The position numbers were made by a program, and so were the translations under genes. Shown piece by piece: positions 22,290-34,600 of a stretch of DNA of 64,000 bases (its first letter is position 1; the number at the start of each line of letters is the position of its first letter). The notes under the pieces are model-generated. The model was given only the letters and a program-made list of their open reading frames with translations, searched no databases and was not told the DNA's origin. Origin of the DNA: Parapristionchus giblindavisi (taxonomy: Eukaryota; Nematoda; Chromadorea; Rhabditida; Diplogasteridae); contig CALSFV010000288.1 in the NCBI GenBank assembly GCA_943737045.1, forward strand, positions 62,001 to 126,000, read 5' to 3'.

Positions 22290-25200
22290 CTTTTGTGTGT
22301 TCCAGGTAGAACCCGCCGATTCGGGTATCGCCACTACCGACGGTGACTCGGGCAAGGAAGGTGAGAAGGGCGAGGAGTCATCCAGTGAGAAGGAAAAGGA
22401 GAAGGAACCAACTGATGCTGAGGTGAGTGAAGCCGTTGATATAGTATCGATTATTTTTTAATCGAGAGTCATGGCAGGGATAATTAGTAGATCAATATAT
22501 TTTCTTTTGTTCATCTTTTATATATCTTGATGGTCTAATATTAAAAAAAACACTATGAATAGAGGGTCTTTAAATGCCGTTGGTTGAACTAACGATCACT
22601 TATTGATTGATTGATTTTTTTTATTTTAAAGATCCTCGCTGACTTCGAGATCGATTACATCGGAGAGAAACCGGAATTGGAGGATCCCATCTTCCAGCAG
22701 TTCTCCAGTGTATTCGACAAGTTTGTGGTAAGTCTCTAACTTTACATAGCTTTATATATTTATAGTTTTATGGTGTATTAGATTGGAATTGTTAATTAAA
22801 TAAGTTATTTATTTATTTATCGTTTCCTGGACAATAGAATATAACGATATTCTGTGTATAATATATATTTAATAGAAAAAACGGCGAAAGTAATCCACTA
22901 TCAAATAAATAACATTGCTGTACTAGTTATATCGATGTTAAATCTTTATCTTGTTTTATATGTAATAATACATTAATATAATGACTAATAGTATTATTAT
23001 GTATATATGGCGTATACTATTCTAATTATTCTTTTTAATATTTTTGAATAATTATAGATCACCCCCGAATCGCTGCTAGCCAAGAACGAAGATGCGATCA
23101 AGGCGGCGCATCCAGTAGAGACCAAGTCCGATCGAAAGGATGACTTTGATAGAGCAAGGGAGAAGGAGGAGATTCTCAAGGTGGACGGAGTTACTGATTA
23201 TTTATTATATTCATACGTGGGCGGGCATTGCCGCTGGAAATTAAAATCGTGTGGGTCGGATGCAAAAATCTGGTGGATGGGACGCAAAAAAAAACGCCAT
23301 TTTTGTACGAATTTTAACTAAATCGTTTCGGGTGGGTTTTGCCGTTAGCGACAATGCCGCCCACGTATGATTATATTAGCCTAAGATGTCTGAATAATCA
23401 ATCTAATCATATAAACAGTTCACACAGTACAAACCGTTGGGTATCCACTCCTGCTAGATGGAAATAAAATAAATAAATAACAGTTCTATTCATTTCTATT
23501 GCTCTAATTTTCCGCCATATCATTATCATTCTGTTGTGGGTAGCAAACGATAGTGAATCTTTACTTATGTTTGTGTAAAAAATAAATTTATTTGAATTAA
23601 TGTATTTACAGTCTGAGATGAAGGAGGAGGAGAAGTTGAGTAAGAAGAAGCTGCGACTGAGCATGCAGCCAAGCATGGCCAAGCTCAAGGAGGTAAAATA
23701 GTTTAATTTAAATTATTTAAATGATTATTTAAAATTTATTTATTTTGTTCCTCATTTCAAGCCACTTTCCTGACCAGTTGGGTTTGAGTTTCGTGGTGCC
23801 GGTAGATCGAGTAGTCGTCAGCCTTTTGCTGGTTTTGAAGATCGCTCATTGAGCCACTATATATCATAAAATAATATATGGATCACTTGATACGAAACGA
23901 AGCAAAAAAAAATACAATTTTTAAGCGACAAATAACGAATATTCTAAATCGACCCACAATATTTCGAAAATCTACCCACTATCTTAAAACAATGTCGAGC
24001 GCACCGAAAATGTATGATTTTCTGACTAGTTGATTGTGAGTTTGACCTTATTCGTATATTTATTGATCAAGAGACTTTCGCGATTTCGTTATTCTGACGT
24101 TTGAAATGTAAAAAAAGTTGTTTTGAAGTTTTGAACGTGCATATAATCGCTAATCGTACATTCGTGCAAATAAATAATGATAATAATAATAATAATAATT
24201 ATTAATATTTTAATTCTGCTTCTTCCAGTCTACGGTCCGTCCGGATGTGGTCGAATGGGCCGACGTGACCTCTCGTGATCCGTTCATGCTCGTCGCCCTC
24301 AAGGCCTACAGGAACAGCGTGCCGGTGCCCAGACACTGGAATGCCAAGAGGAAGTGAGACCATTTTAGCTGTTATTTTATAGCGACGGTGAAACGCGAAT
24401 CTGACTGCTTAAAACCTTTAGTATGCTCCAAATTTGTGGTGGTGGAATGTTCACCACATTTATGTTGTATTTATGCCAATATCCGTTTCGAAATGCATAT
24501 GAATTTATGTCGATGTCTCCGGCGTTACGTGTGGACGCTCACATTATAAAGATCTAGAGCTCTCTTTAGGCATGTATTAGTTTTAATCAAATAAAATTAA
24601 ATGTTGACAGATATTTGGCCGGAAAGCGCGGTTTCGAGCGTCCACCATTCGATCTTCCCGACTTTATCAAGGTTTGTACGTGTTACTGTCGATAGCAGAT
24701 GAATATTGATTTATCGATTGATTATCTCCGAGTCATTAGGTCTCTCAAAATCGGCTATACGTTGATATTGTAATGCTTTGCAAATTATAATTCTTTTAAA
24801 TATTTTTTTATCATATTAATTGCAGCGTACGGGCATTATGGAGATGCGCGAGTCGCTGTGGGAGAAGGAGGATCATCAGAGTCTGAAGAGCAAGATGCGG
24901 TAAGATGATTACATATACGTATTTCTATTTGTAAAGATGGTGAAACATGAACCGTCCTCGCTCTGTGATTTACTATGTGAATACTTTTCTTGAAAAAAGT
25001 GTTAGGCCGAATTGGTGCAATTTGTTGTCGCTGGTTCTTGTGAAGAGTGTGAGACGAGAAATCAGCAGCTTGAAATATAGTCGTCGAGTTTCTTTTGATG
25101 ACGTGTAGATTTACTTCAACACGCATTAATGTAAATCTCTTTTGCTATCATATAGTGATGCTGACTTGATTAAAACTATTTTTACTTTCTTTTTATATAT

Positions 25201-28200
25201 TAATATTCAAATAATATCAATCCACAAGATCTCGTGATTATTGTTAACGACACACCGTCGAGCTAATTTTACTCTCCGCTCTGGCAACACTCTCCGTACA
25301 CGAAGAAAGCGAGAGTGCAGTGTCATAGCGGAGAGTTTCGAATTAGCTCGGAGTATGTCTTTAAATCTTTAACGTACTCATGGCCTTTTGATGATCTGCG
25401 GAACTATTCATAGGTCGAATAGCTAGGTTATCGGATTTTAAAATGCGGTCAGGTTTTTCAATTTTAGGCAAACTTGGCTCAAAATGCGGTCAGGTTTTTC
25501 GATTTTTGTGAAATTTTGTCTCCAAATGCGGTCAGGTTTTTCGATTTTTTGGGAAATGCAGGCTCAAAATGCGGTCAGGCTTGGTACTTTGTAACATACT
25601 TTTCGACCTATGGAACTATTGCTGTTTGTTTGGCATGCATGATTGCAACTGTACTGCTGTAATATGCCGATTCTATTTCTTGTGAAGAGTGCGCTGCGCG
25701 AATTCAACAGGTAGAAATATAGTCTTTCTTTCTTTTATAGAGTTCTTTAGATGGCGAGTTAATTAACTCCACCCCCTCCCCCACCCTACTTTGAAATACT
25801 GCAATGAATCTTATATTGCGTTATCACATAAGAATGCTAAGGCATAAGTTAACGTAAGCTGACTTATTTTTTACAAATATGGTTATCTCTTTGTTTACCT
25901 CGGAAACGATATGTGCATTACTAACATTTGTAATTCAGGATCGAACTATATTGATTTTATTTAAATGCATTTTTTTCCAATTTTTATTCAACAATAATAC
26001 TAAATACAACAATTTATTCAGTGAGCGCGCTCGTCCAAAGCTGGGCAAGATCGATATTGACTACCAGAAGTTGCACGACTCCTTCTTCAAATGGCAGACG
26101 AAGCCGGTCATGACAACCATGGGCGAGCTCTACTTTGAGGGCAAGGTGAGGCAGAGGCCAGACGGGTTTGGTCGCTGACCATCGTTGCTTAACGATGGAT
26201 GCCGAATTACTAAAAAAAACCACAGAACAACCAAAAAGCGAATTTTGTACTTTTGAAATGAGAGAGCGGTAAATGAATAAATAAGCAAATTATCGATTGT
26301 CTCTGCAGGAGCTGGAGGGTCGCATGAAGGACAAGAAGCCCGGTCAGCTGAGTGATGAGCTGCGCATCGCTCTCGGCATGCCCGTCGGACATGTAAGTAG
26401 TAGTGGTTTACTTGGTTTTCACTCTATATTATCTTATTAGTGAAACAAGAAACCCATTAGTGATAGTTGATGAAAGAAGTTGTCAATAATGCCAATATTT
26501 GAACAATACACCAACTTTTGAGAGTTTGCGAGTCGTTCAAATTCGAAAACAAGAATTTTTATTCACTTAACTTCTGGTGTAGTGGTTGGAAGAAACGCTA
26601 CATGGAATTATGACACTGTTGTTGCTTGAAACCAGCTGGTCAAATTAGATTCGAACTGGAATTTTTTTATGATAACGCCAGCTCGAAGAAAGAACTTAAT
26701 GCGAGTAATGGTTATTTTAATGACCATATGCGTATTATAACTTGATGTGAATTGACTGACTAGTTTGTTTATTGATTGATTTATCAATCATTTATTGATT
26801 GATTGGTGCATCATCATTTTCAGAACGCTCAAAAGTTCCCGCCTCCATGGCTGATTGCAATGCAGCGCTACGGTCCACCGCCCAGCTATCCCACGCTCAA
26901 GATTGCCGGTAATGCATCGTTTACATTTACGCCTTACGTGTGCCTACGCCGTAACCTCCGCCGTGACGACGGAGACGCAGCGGAGGAGCTTACGGTGTAG
27001 CCACGTAAGGCAAATGTTGCCTAATTGTAAGAGACGAACGCAAAGAATGGGTTTATTGTCTTTGTCAAATCACGAAATGTCTTGTGCACGGTCACTTGGT
27101 GATTTCATGCCACATGAAAGTTATCAATACGTAGGATCGTATTAACAAGCCGATGAGTTATTGAATCCACCTGAAATAAATTACAAAATGCTCGCAGGTC
27201 TGAACGCGCCCATTCCCGACGGTTGCTCGTTCGGCTATCACGCGGGCGGATGGGGCAAGCCTCCCGTTGACTCGTACGGAAAGCCACTGTATGGTGACGT
27301 CTTCGGCATTAATGTAAGTTAAGACTTTTTGAGTTGGCGCGCTTCTTGTTTTTTTGTTGAATTCCTCACTAGGGAATGGTTCGTAAAGGGTACGAAACTA
27401 CGGGAAGTGACATCCATAGCGATAATCACCATGCTCGACTTAGTAGGAATCAACTTTCAAAGTCTGCTATTTATCGATTTTGTAAATTTCAAACCCGTCG
27501 CATATCCGCCGCACTATAAGGGCATAATGGCAAGGAATAAGGGGATGAGGGGACGGATGAGGGTGGAAGGGTAGTGTATCACTCCCAACCGAGCTGTGGT
27601 ATAGTGGTTAGCGCGCGCGGTCAGAACTTTTTGCACACAAGTTCGATTCCCAAGAGAACATTTTTGCTAGTGCGGTATTTCAATAATAAACATTTATGTT
27701 TCAATAGAAATTGACTCCAATATTTATATTTCTTTACGTTTTTGCTATTTTTTTTCGCTGTATTTTGTTATCTCTACCTAGTTGCGAATCTACAGAGGAT
27801 AAAATATAACTAACAGTTTAATGAAATTCATAGAAAAAAATAATATAAACGTTCAAGAAATCAAGTATTACTGTATTAATACATCAACAAAGGTGAGACT
27901 CTACAAAGAAGAATTTGAAACAGAGGATTTACCTACAGCTATGACGACAGATAACACGAGACAGATGACGACGATGGAGCCACAGTTACAATCATTAGTG
28001 CAATCAGAACCAAACATGAATTGTGAATTTCTTTTTTTAAAATTTTTTTCTATGAATTCCATGAAGCTGTTACTTTTATTTGGTACTCTGTAGATTCGCG
28101 GATAACACAAGACAGCGAATAAAGTTGCAAAAACGTAAAGAAATATAAATATTGGAGTCAATATCTATTGAAATATAAATGTTTAATATAGAAATACAGC

Positions 28201-29043
28201 ACTAGCAAAAATGTTCTCTTGGGAATCGAACTTGTGTGCAAAAAGTTGTGACCGCGCGCGCTAACCACTATACCACAGCTCGGTTGGGAGTGATACACTA
28301 CCCTTCCACCCTCATCCCTCCCCTCATCCCCTTATTCCTTATGCCATTATGCCCTTATCGTGCAGCGGATATGCGACGGGTTTGAAAATTACAAAATCGA
28401 TAAATAGCAGACTTTGAAAGTTGATTCCTACTAAGTCGAGCATGGTGATTATCGCTATGGATGTCACTCCCCGTAGTTTCGTACCCTTTACGAACCATTC
28501 CCTAGTCAGCACGCGGGAGATTTGAATACATACTATTGACATATACATTAAAAGTGTTCATGCAAAATAATACTTGTACATTTTAATTATCATTTATTTA
28601 ATGGACCAAAATCTGCATAAAAAACTCTATATTTCATTTGGAACCGGGGATTTCGAATTCGCTCTTCTTGCTTGAACACGCAGGAGATTTGAACGTCGTC
28701 TACCGTATACCGATTCGGTACCGGCCGTACCGTATACGTATTGCAGATGATGCCTGACGCGGACGAGGATGAGGAGGCGCGGCTGAACACGCGATACTGG
28801 GGAGAGATTGGATCGGACGAAGACTCGAGTGATGAGAGTGAAGTTGAGGTGAGGGGTGGATTATCGATTGATTGATCTTTCAGGATGAGATATTATTGAT
28901 TGATTTATGAGAGATTATTGATTTTTAGTTGAAATCAGCTTATTAGTGCAAGATGATTACGGATTAATGTTGAAGATTATTGATTTTTGTAAATGGTACT
29001 AGAGGATGAGAGTTCACTTTTAAACCATGTGCTAATATACTTA

Positions 29044-29093
<50 letters not shown>

Positions 29094-30881
29094 TATTAAT
29101 TTGAAGGAAGAAGACGAGGGAGATGATCGTGAGAAGGTGGATATGGACGGACTACAGACGCCCATGACGGAGGGATTCGCGACGCCATCTGGTGAGTGGG
29201 GGGGGGGGTGATTGGGGGGCCTAGGCGGTGGCCAGACGGGTTTGGTCCATACGTGGGCAATTTCCAGAAAAATCCGTATGACAAATCTTTGAGTATGTCT
29301 CGCCCCTGAAGCGAAACGCAGCATTTAAAAAATCATGGTAAAAGTCACCTTATTGGTGGATCTATTGTTCCTTATTGGTGAATTATATGAATCTGCATAT
29401 ATGTACTGGTGATGCCTGAACAGCGGTCTGACGAATGGTTGCCAACGTATGATTTGGTCGTTGGTGCCAGATCGGTTCTTTACTCGATAAATCGGCGATC
29501 ACTGCAAGGGTGCTTGCATGCGCCAGTTGAATTTGTGCCACTGCTTATTCCTTTAGAAGCGATTAGGCAATGGGCCCCTCAATATCAGATACATAGTAAT
29601 TAATATCATAATTAATAATAATTATTATTACAGTTATTGCTTTGCAGGCATGAGCTCGGCCGTCCCAACAGGCCTGGACACGCCCGAAACGATCGAGCTG
29701 AGAAAGGGCAAGCGAGGCGATGAGAGGTTTGCTTATTTATTTATTTATTTATTATTATTATTATGACCCTTCCTGTTTGTATATACATTATATCCGGTGA
29801 TTCCATGTTTCTGGCATCTTTGATTTAGCATTGTTGGGGTTTCAACAATTGCTGTTATCCGTTGTCTCAGGTGAAAGAACATTTGATAAAATATATTACA
29901 GTATATACACAGCTTTGCATGTCTATTTCAACAGAAAATAATAAGCACACTTTTAGCTTTGAGAGCAATAATTTATAGTGTTATACCATTCAATACTATC
30001 ACCCGCCATGTGTGTACTTTGTAGTTCGATTGGCATGGACACGCCAGCACCCGCTGGCGTCGCCTACCATATCATTCCGGAGAAGCGCGTCGACCGTATC
30101 GGAGGCCAGATGATGGGCTCTACGCACGTCTACGATATTTCGGTACGGTAGCTTGGGTTACGGTAGTCTACGATATGTCGGTACAGTATCCCTGGTTACG
30201 GTAGTTTTTCGTCTATTTCAGATTTAGGTTTTGGCGCGGATGGGAATATTTGAACATGCATTTTCATAGCATCGTAATGCTAGGATTGACCCACTATATG
30301 ACTCATTTTGACAGTTTTGTCAGGTCACTTGATGCGAAAAGCTAAAAATGACGAGTTTTAAACGAAAGCAAACGGATTTTCTAAATCGACCCACTATATA
30401 AAAATAACGGCGACGGTACCGAAAATGCATATTTTAATATATGGATGGTTGTGTTGCAGGGCAAGAAGGGCATGACGGAGGGTGGTGTCGAGGTGAATCT
30501 GAACCCAGAAGACCTCGATGGACTCGATCAGCGAGGACTCGAGGCCAAGTACGAGGAGCAGTTGCGCAAGCAGCAGAAGGTATACTGTAGTTTTGATCAA
30601 CGGGTTACGGTAGGTTACGGTGGTTTTGGCGAGAATACGGTAGCTGACTACTGTATCCGATTGTTTGTAGCCAACGGAGGACGGAGACGCGGAGGACTTC
30701 TCGGACATGGTGGCCGAGCACAATGCCAAGCAGGGTGTAAGTTGCGGTTTCCCGCCAATTTCAAAATTTGAATTTTATTGGTGCGATTTCAAATTTGAAT
30801 TTTTTTCAGCGCAAGCGCAAGGCCCAGGAGCAGAAGAAGACGCAGCAGCAGAACAAGAAGTACAAGGACTTCAAGTTCTAG
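21658..30881 (+). CDS. SF3B2: Splicing factor 3b subunit 2 (SAP145), complete copy
   Basis: Twenty exons: 21658-21750, 21947-22015, 22306-22422, 22632-22727, 23058-23180, 23612-23692, 24229-24353, 24611-24671, 24826-24899, 26022-26145, 26309-26392, 26824-26908, 27198-27313, 28747-28848, 29107-29191, 29648-29726, 30025-30142, 30460-30579, 30671-30736, 30810-30881. All phases match, giving 629 aa. Order of parts: lysine-rich N-terminus (EINRKKQKNKKKK), acidic and charged region, the SF3B2 core (DUF382) from about residue 185 (STVRPDVVEWADVTSRDP...), the PSP proline-rich domain from about 350 (QKFPPPWLIAMQRYGPPP, LNAPIPDGCSFGYHAGGWG), an acidic stretch, a conserved GVAYHIIPEKRVDRIGGQMM block and a basic Gln/Lys C-terminus. 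The protein is part of the U2 snRNP SF3b complex that recognises the branch site. It is shorter than human SF3B2 (about 895 aa), mainly at the N-terminus. Exon 15 uses an unusual TTTGAAG acceptor. Exons 12-20 are repeated at 53425-57274. Confidence 0.95.
22217..22290. repeat. (TTA)n microsatellite
   Basis: An uninterrupted ATT/TTA trinucleotide run of about 70 bases lies in the intron between SF3B2 exons 2 and 3. Confidence 0.9.
23216..23371. repeat. hairpin element, CATACGTGGGCGG family
   Basis: TCATACGTGGGCGGGCATTG on the left is mirrored by CAATGCCGCCCACGTATGA on the right. It lies in the intron between SF3B2 exons 5 and 6. Related copies are at 45895-46105 and, more distantly, 62208-62402. 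Confidence 0.8.
23860..24025. repeat. hairpin element, ACCCACTATAT/GAAAATGTATG family
   Basis: Contains CGACCCACAATATTTCG and ends in GCACCGAAAATGTATGAT. The same family occurs at 30280-30435, 32288-32455, 35662-35872, 48855-49025, 56265-56325 and 60004-60440. Confidence 0.55.
25250..25370. repeat. short hairpin repeat (CTCTCCG family), good copy
   Basis: GAGCTAATTTTACTCTCCGC then TCTGGCAACACTCTC is mirrored by GCGGAGAGTTTCGAATTAGC. It lies in the SF3B2 intron between exons 9 and 10, well outside the channel gene where most copies cluster. Confidence 0.75.
25408..25622. repeat. hairpin element, CATAGGTCGAATAGCTA family
   Basis: The ends are CATAGGTCGAATAGCTA and TACTTTTCGACCTATG. Inside, AAATGCGGTCAGGTTTTTCG repeats four times in tandem. 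Other copies or halves are at 38172-38282, 42690-43008, 49836-50214, 56120-56231 and 61045-61165. Confidence 0.8.
27369..28505. mobile_element. 1.1 kb foldback with TCA duplication and tRNA-like arms
   Basis: The ends are CTAGGGAATGGTTCGTAAAG and its complement, with TCA on each side (27366-27368 and 28506-28508). Both arms carry a tRNA-like module with box A (TGGTATAGTGGTTAGCG) and box B (AGTTCGATTCCC) (27592-27662, inverted at 28205-28275). It sits in intron 13 of SF3B2 copy A. Copy B lacks it and has TGA at the matching position (54008-54010). It shares its ends and a TAAGTCGAGCATGGT-type internal stretch with 12674-13149. Confidence 0.87.
29043..29094. repeat. (TTA)n microsatellite
   Basis: An ATT/TTA run lies in the intron before SF3B2 exon 15. 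Copy B has only a short mixed run here. Confidence 0.9.
30280..30435. repeat. hairpin element, ACCCACTATAT/GAAAATGCAT family
   Basis: TTGACCCACTATATGACTC on the left, then CGACCCACTATATAAAAATA and GGTACCGAAAATGCAT on the right, in SF3B2 intron 17. Confidence 0.6.
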
Positions 30882-31667
30882 TTTATCGATTGATTTATCG
30901 ATTGATTGGCTGTTTCGTTTTCGCCAAGTTACCATGATATTTCTTCTCAATGTTTCCCAAACAAAGTTTCCTATACAAATTCTTTATAACTGTCCGTTGT
31001 AAGTTATGTCGATGAAGTTTGATTTGTTTTGAGTGTGTGCTCGTTTGTTTTGTTTATTGAGAGGATCGGTTGTTGATGGTTGTCTTCACATTTTTTCATT
31101 TATTTAAGTCTATCACCTTTTGTAGTACTTGCACTCCCCAATACACATTCTGACTGTTCGAATAAATGCTTCTTATATTTGTAGTTTGTAGGATTGTTAA
31201 ATGCATGATAACGGAGTTGGACATCTCCAGGAATATCGATTGATTTTGTGATTATCGCTTTTTGATCGCGAATAAGGGAGTATTGTATGCCGTGGGTACG
31301 CCTGTAAGAGTTGAGGGAGTAGAAGAGATGGATCTGTAGTACGATAGTGGGAAATGTGATGATGATAGCAATCCTTTGCTCACTAGTCAGTGTTCTAGCT
31401 CGAGAGCTGTGCTTGGCACTGACAATGAATCGCCCAGTTCGATATATGCACAGCGTTCCGAGAGCGGTCATGGTGTGGCAAAGTAAGAGAGAGAGAGAGA
31501 GAGTACGCATAAAGTGAGAGAGAGTGGGCGATGAGTGTACTCCATAGCTTTTTGGCATTTCGCAGTTATTATTACATTTACCCGTGAAAAAGCGTTCCGT
31601 AATGGTCCATTAAGTCTGCTTGTTTGCTAGTGTATGTCACGGTGTTCAAAGATCCTTATACACAGAT
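30882..31667 (+). promoter_or_regulatory. SF3B2-ZPR1 intergenic spacer, conserved between copies
   Basis: 786 bp, with a near-identical 787-bp partner at 57275-58061. It contains the SF3B2 3' end region (several AATAAA-like words, e.g. GAATAAAT near 31160) and a (GA)n run at 31484-31504, about 165 bases before the ZPR1 ATG. ACACAG directly precedes the ZPR1 start and could be a leader splice acceptor. No insertion has entered this spacer in either copy, unlike the introns. An independent promoter or an SL-type downstream-gene arrangement are both possible. Confidence 0.5.
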
Positions 31668-34600
31668 ATGGCGGCCACGACTCCCGATGTCATCTACGCT
31701 GCGCTTTCTGCGGATAGCGAAGAGGTAGTACATGCATTATCGATTGTTAGAACCGAATTATTGATTGATTTTCCGATATAATCGATTGCTTGAATTATTG
31801 ATTGATTGTAGATCAGTCGTCCAATGGAGATCGAATCGTTGTGCGTGTCGTGCGAGGAGAATGTGAGCAACCGATCTTCCGCTTTTTTCCATTTTTTTTA
31901 AATTTTAAATCTGCACGGTGGTTTTGAGTTTCAACCAAATGCTATACTCTTCTGAACAGTTTAATTTCTAATGATATTCCTGTGACTCTTCCTAAAAACG
32001 ATCTGTATATATATATATGAACTAATTTATTTAATTAAATATATAATTTATTGAAATACAGGGCGTGACGCGTCTCATGTGCGTCCGCATTCCCTACTAC
32101 AAGGCGGTCATTCTGATGTCGTTCGAGTGCCCGCACTGCGGCTACCACAACAACGAGATCCAGAGCGGAGAGGCCTCCCAGGTACGGGCAGGGTTACGGT
32201 AGCACTTACGGTAGTACGCTTTGCAATTTTAGAGGTGCCAATAATTAGATCGAGAATGAAAGCTTTTTTTAACAGTTAGTGGGAACATACATTTTCTGCA
32301 CCCTCACAGGATTGTATTATATAGTGGATCGATTTTAGAAATATGGTGGGTTGATTAAGAAAAATTGTTATTTTTCTCTTAAATTTTAATCTTTCTCATC
32401 AAAAAGTGCGTTATATATTGGGTCGATCCTCACATTGTGAGGCTATGAAAATATATCACGGGTCTCCGGTAAAAGTGTAGAAACGCCTGCCACTATGAAA
32501 ATTTTTTGTCTCCGATTTCGATGAAAGTCGGTCAGTGTGTGTAGTTGGGGGCCATGAGAAGGCCTAGCCACTTGATTTGGCCAAAATTCCAAATTATCGA
32601 TTTTTTGTGATCTACCCTGAAAATGATCATAACTCGGTTCATTTTCATCGTACAGCGAGCTGACAGGTGTCGTTCGAACCGTATTGTAATGTTCTCAAAA
32701 AAAGTGTTTCATGACCCCTTCGCTGCAAAGTCGTCTTTAGGGCGAAAAACGCGAAAAACACATTTTTTGAAAAAAAATGTGACATGTTCTCGAAAATTTT
32801 CTCTTGAGTACACGCGTATTATTGCAGAAAATAATTTATCAAATGACGTACAAAGTCGGTATGTTGTTCATTTGCCGTATCTCTGTCCCCCCAATACCGT
32901 TTAATAGAGTACACGGGACTTAGACATTTTTTCTCGCCTCAACAGTTTTTTAATCGTATCTCCCTTTAAAATGGTCCAATCGACTATTCGAAAAAAGGAA
33001 AATGATGCTCTCGGAAAGGCGAATAGAAAGTTCTTTAATGATCGAATAGCTATGACAACCCATTTTCGAGTTATTCGAGGAAAATCACTACACTTTCTCT
33101 ATTTTCATCGATTCCAATACATGAACGGAAAGGAAATTATTCTTTGTGTAGCTAAAAACTACCCAATCGACTTTATTTTATATTATACATGAAAAAATGT
33201 TATAAAAGCAAGCAATCAATATGCAATTATCAACATCACTGATCGAAAACGAGGGATGTAGAGGGGCCTCATTCGTGAACAAAGTGTTCATCTCGGTTTT
33301 CATTCAGTTGTAGATTGCATCGGAGGAGATAGTTAGATCATCCTCATGTACTTTCACTTCATCCTCAATTCCTCCTCCCTAGTCATCGTAGTCCTTCTCC
33401 CAGTTGTTGATGAAATCCATATCCAGTGCCACATCTCTGTTGGCTCTTGTGGTGCTCAGCTTCTTCTCTGTCTCCTCCTTCTTCTTCGCTAGCAGTATTC
33501 TTCCGAATGCGAAGTGCCCATCCTATGGGTCTCGGATGCTTCGGTGACTTCTCGTATTCCTTGAATGATTCCGACAGTGGACCGATTCCGACTCCTTGCT
33601 GAACCGTGTCCGTCCATCTTGCGACTGTCGGATTCACTCCTCAACCGAAGACGAAGCTGAAAGGAATCTCTGGACTGGGCCATTTTGAATTCAACGGTGA
33701 TACCATCTTCGCGTGGAGATTCCGTGGAATAGGAGAAGGGATGAAAGAGATGGGACTGAAGGGAATCAACAGTTCCATCCAATAGCACAGTCATGGAGGC
33801 AAGCTGTGGAGAAATGGACTGAAGGAGGATGACGAGAAGAAGATCGCCGATAGAGAAGAGCCCCACTACTGGTTCTTCCATACGAAGAAAGTCAACACTC
33901 CAGAACCCGATAATGTGGATGATGAAGTCGTCGCTGGAATCGCTCCTACACCCTCCTCTGCATCCGACAAGAACCCGTTGTTCGTGTGCAGCAAATGCTC
34001 TGCCACTTTCCTCCGTCATTGGAATCTTGAACGTCACTGGGACAGAGGAGAACACAAGATCAGACCGGAGAGAGTATGAATGATGGATTTCGCCTTTGGA
34101 CTGTACAAGAGAATGCTCGAGGAGGTTCAGCAAGGAGTCGGAATCGGTCCACTGTCGGAATCATTCAAGGAATACGAGAAGTCACCGAAGAATCCGAGAC
34201 CCATAGGATGGGCACTTCGCATTCGGAAGAATACTGCTAGCGAAGAAGAAGGAGGAGACAGAGAAGAAGCTGAGCACCACAAGAGCCAACAGAGATGTGG
34301 CACTGGATATGGATTTCATCAACAACTGGGAGAAGGACTACGATGACTAGGGAGGAGGAATTGAGGATGAAGTGAAACTATCTCCTCCGATGCAATCTAC
34401 AACTGAATGAAAACCGAGATGAACACTTTGTTCACGAATGAGGCCCCTCTACATCCCTCGTTTTCGATCAGTGATGTTGATAATTGCATATTGATTGCTT
34501 GCTTTTATAACATTTTTTCATGTATAATATAAAATAAAGTCGATTGGGTAGTTTTTAGCTACACAAAGAATAATTTCCTTTCCGTTCATGTATTGGAATC

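Noticed and set aside
27592..27662. Functional tRNA genes in the foldback arms
   Set aside because: Present as inverted pairs in a transposable element, with a missing acceptor stem; better described as tRNA-derived modules.
28977..29324. 115-aa minus-strand frame with a poly-Asn run
   Set aside because: The Asn run is the (TTA)n microsatellite; the rest is antisense to an SF3B2 exon.
31100..31558. 152-aa minus-strand open frame between SF3B2 and ZPR1
   Set aside because: The copy B counterpart changes frame and length despite high DNA identity, and there is no start or splice context; it overlaps the ZPR1 promoter area.
33489..34133. 214-aa minus-strand open frame in the 2.8 kb foldback
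   Set aside because: The plus strand of the same region carries protein-like sequence with a C2H2 finger; the long minus frame looks like its shadow.
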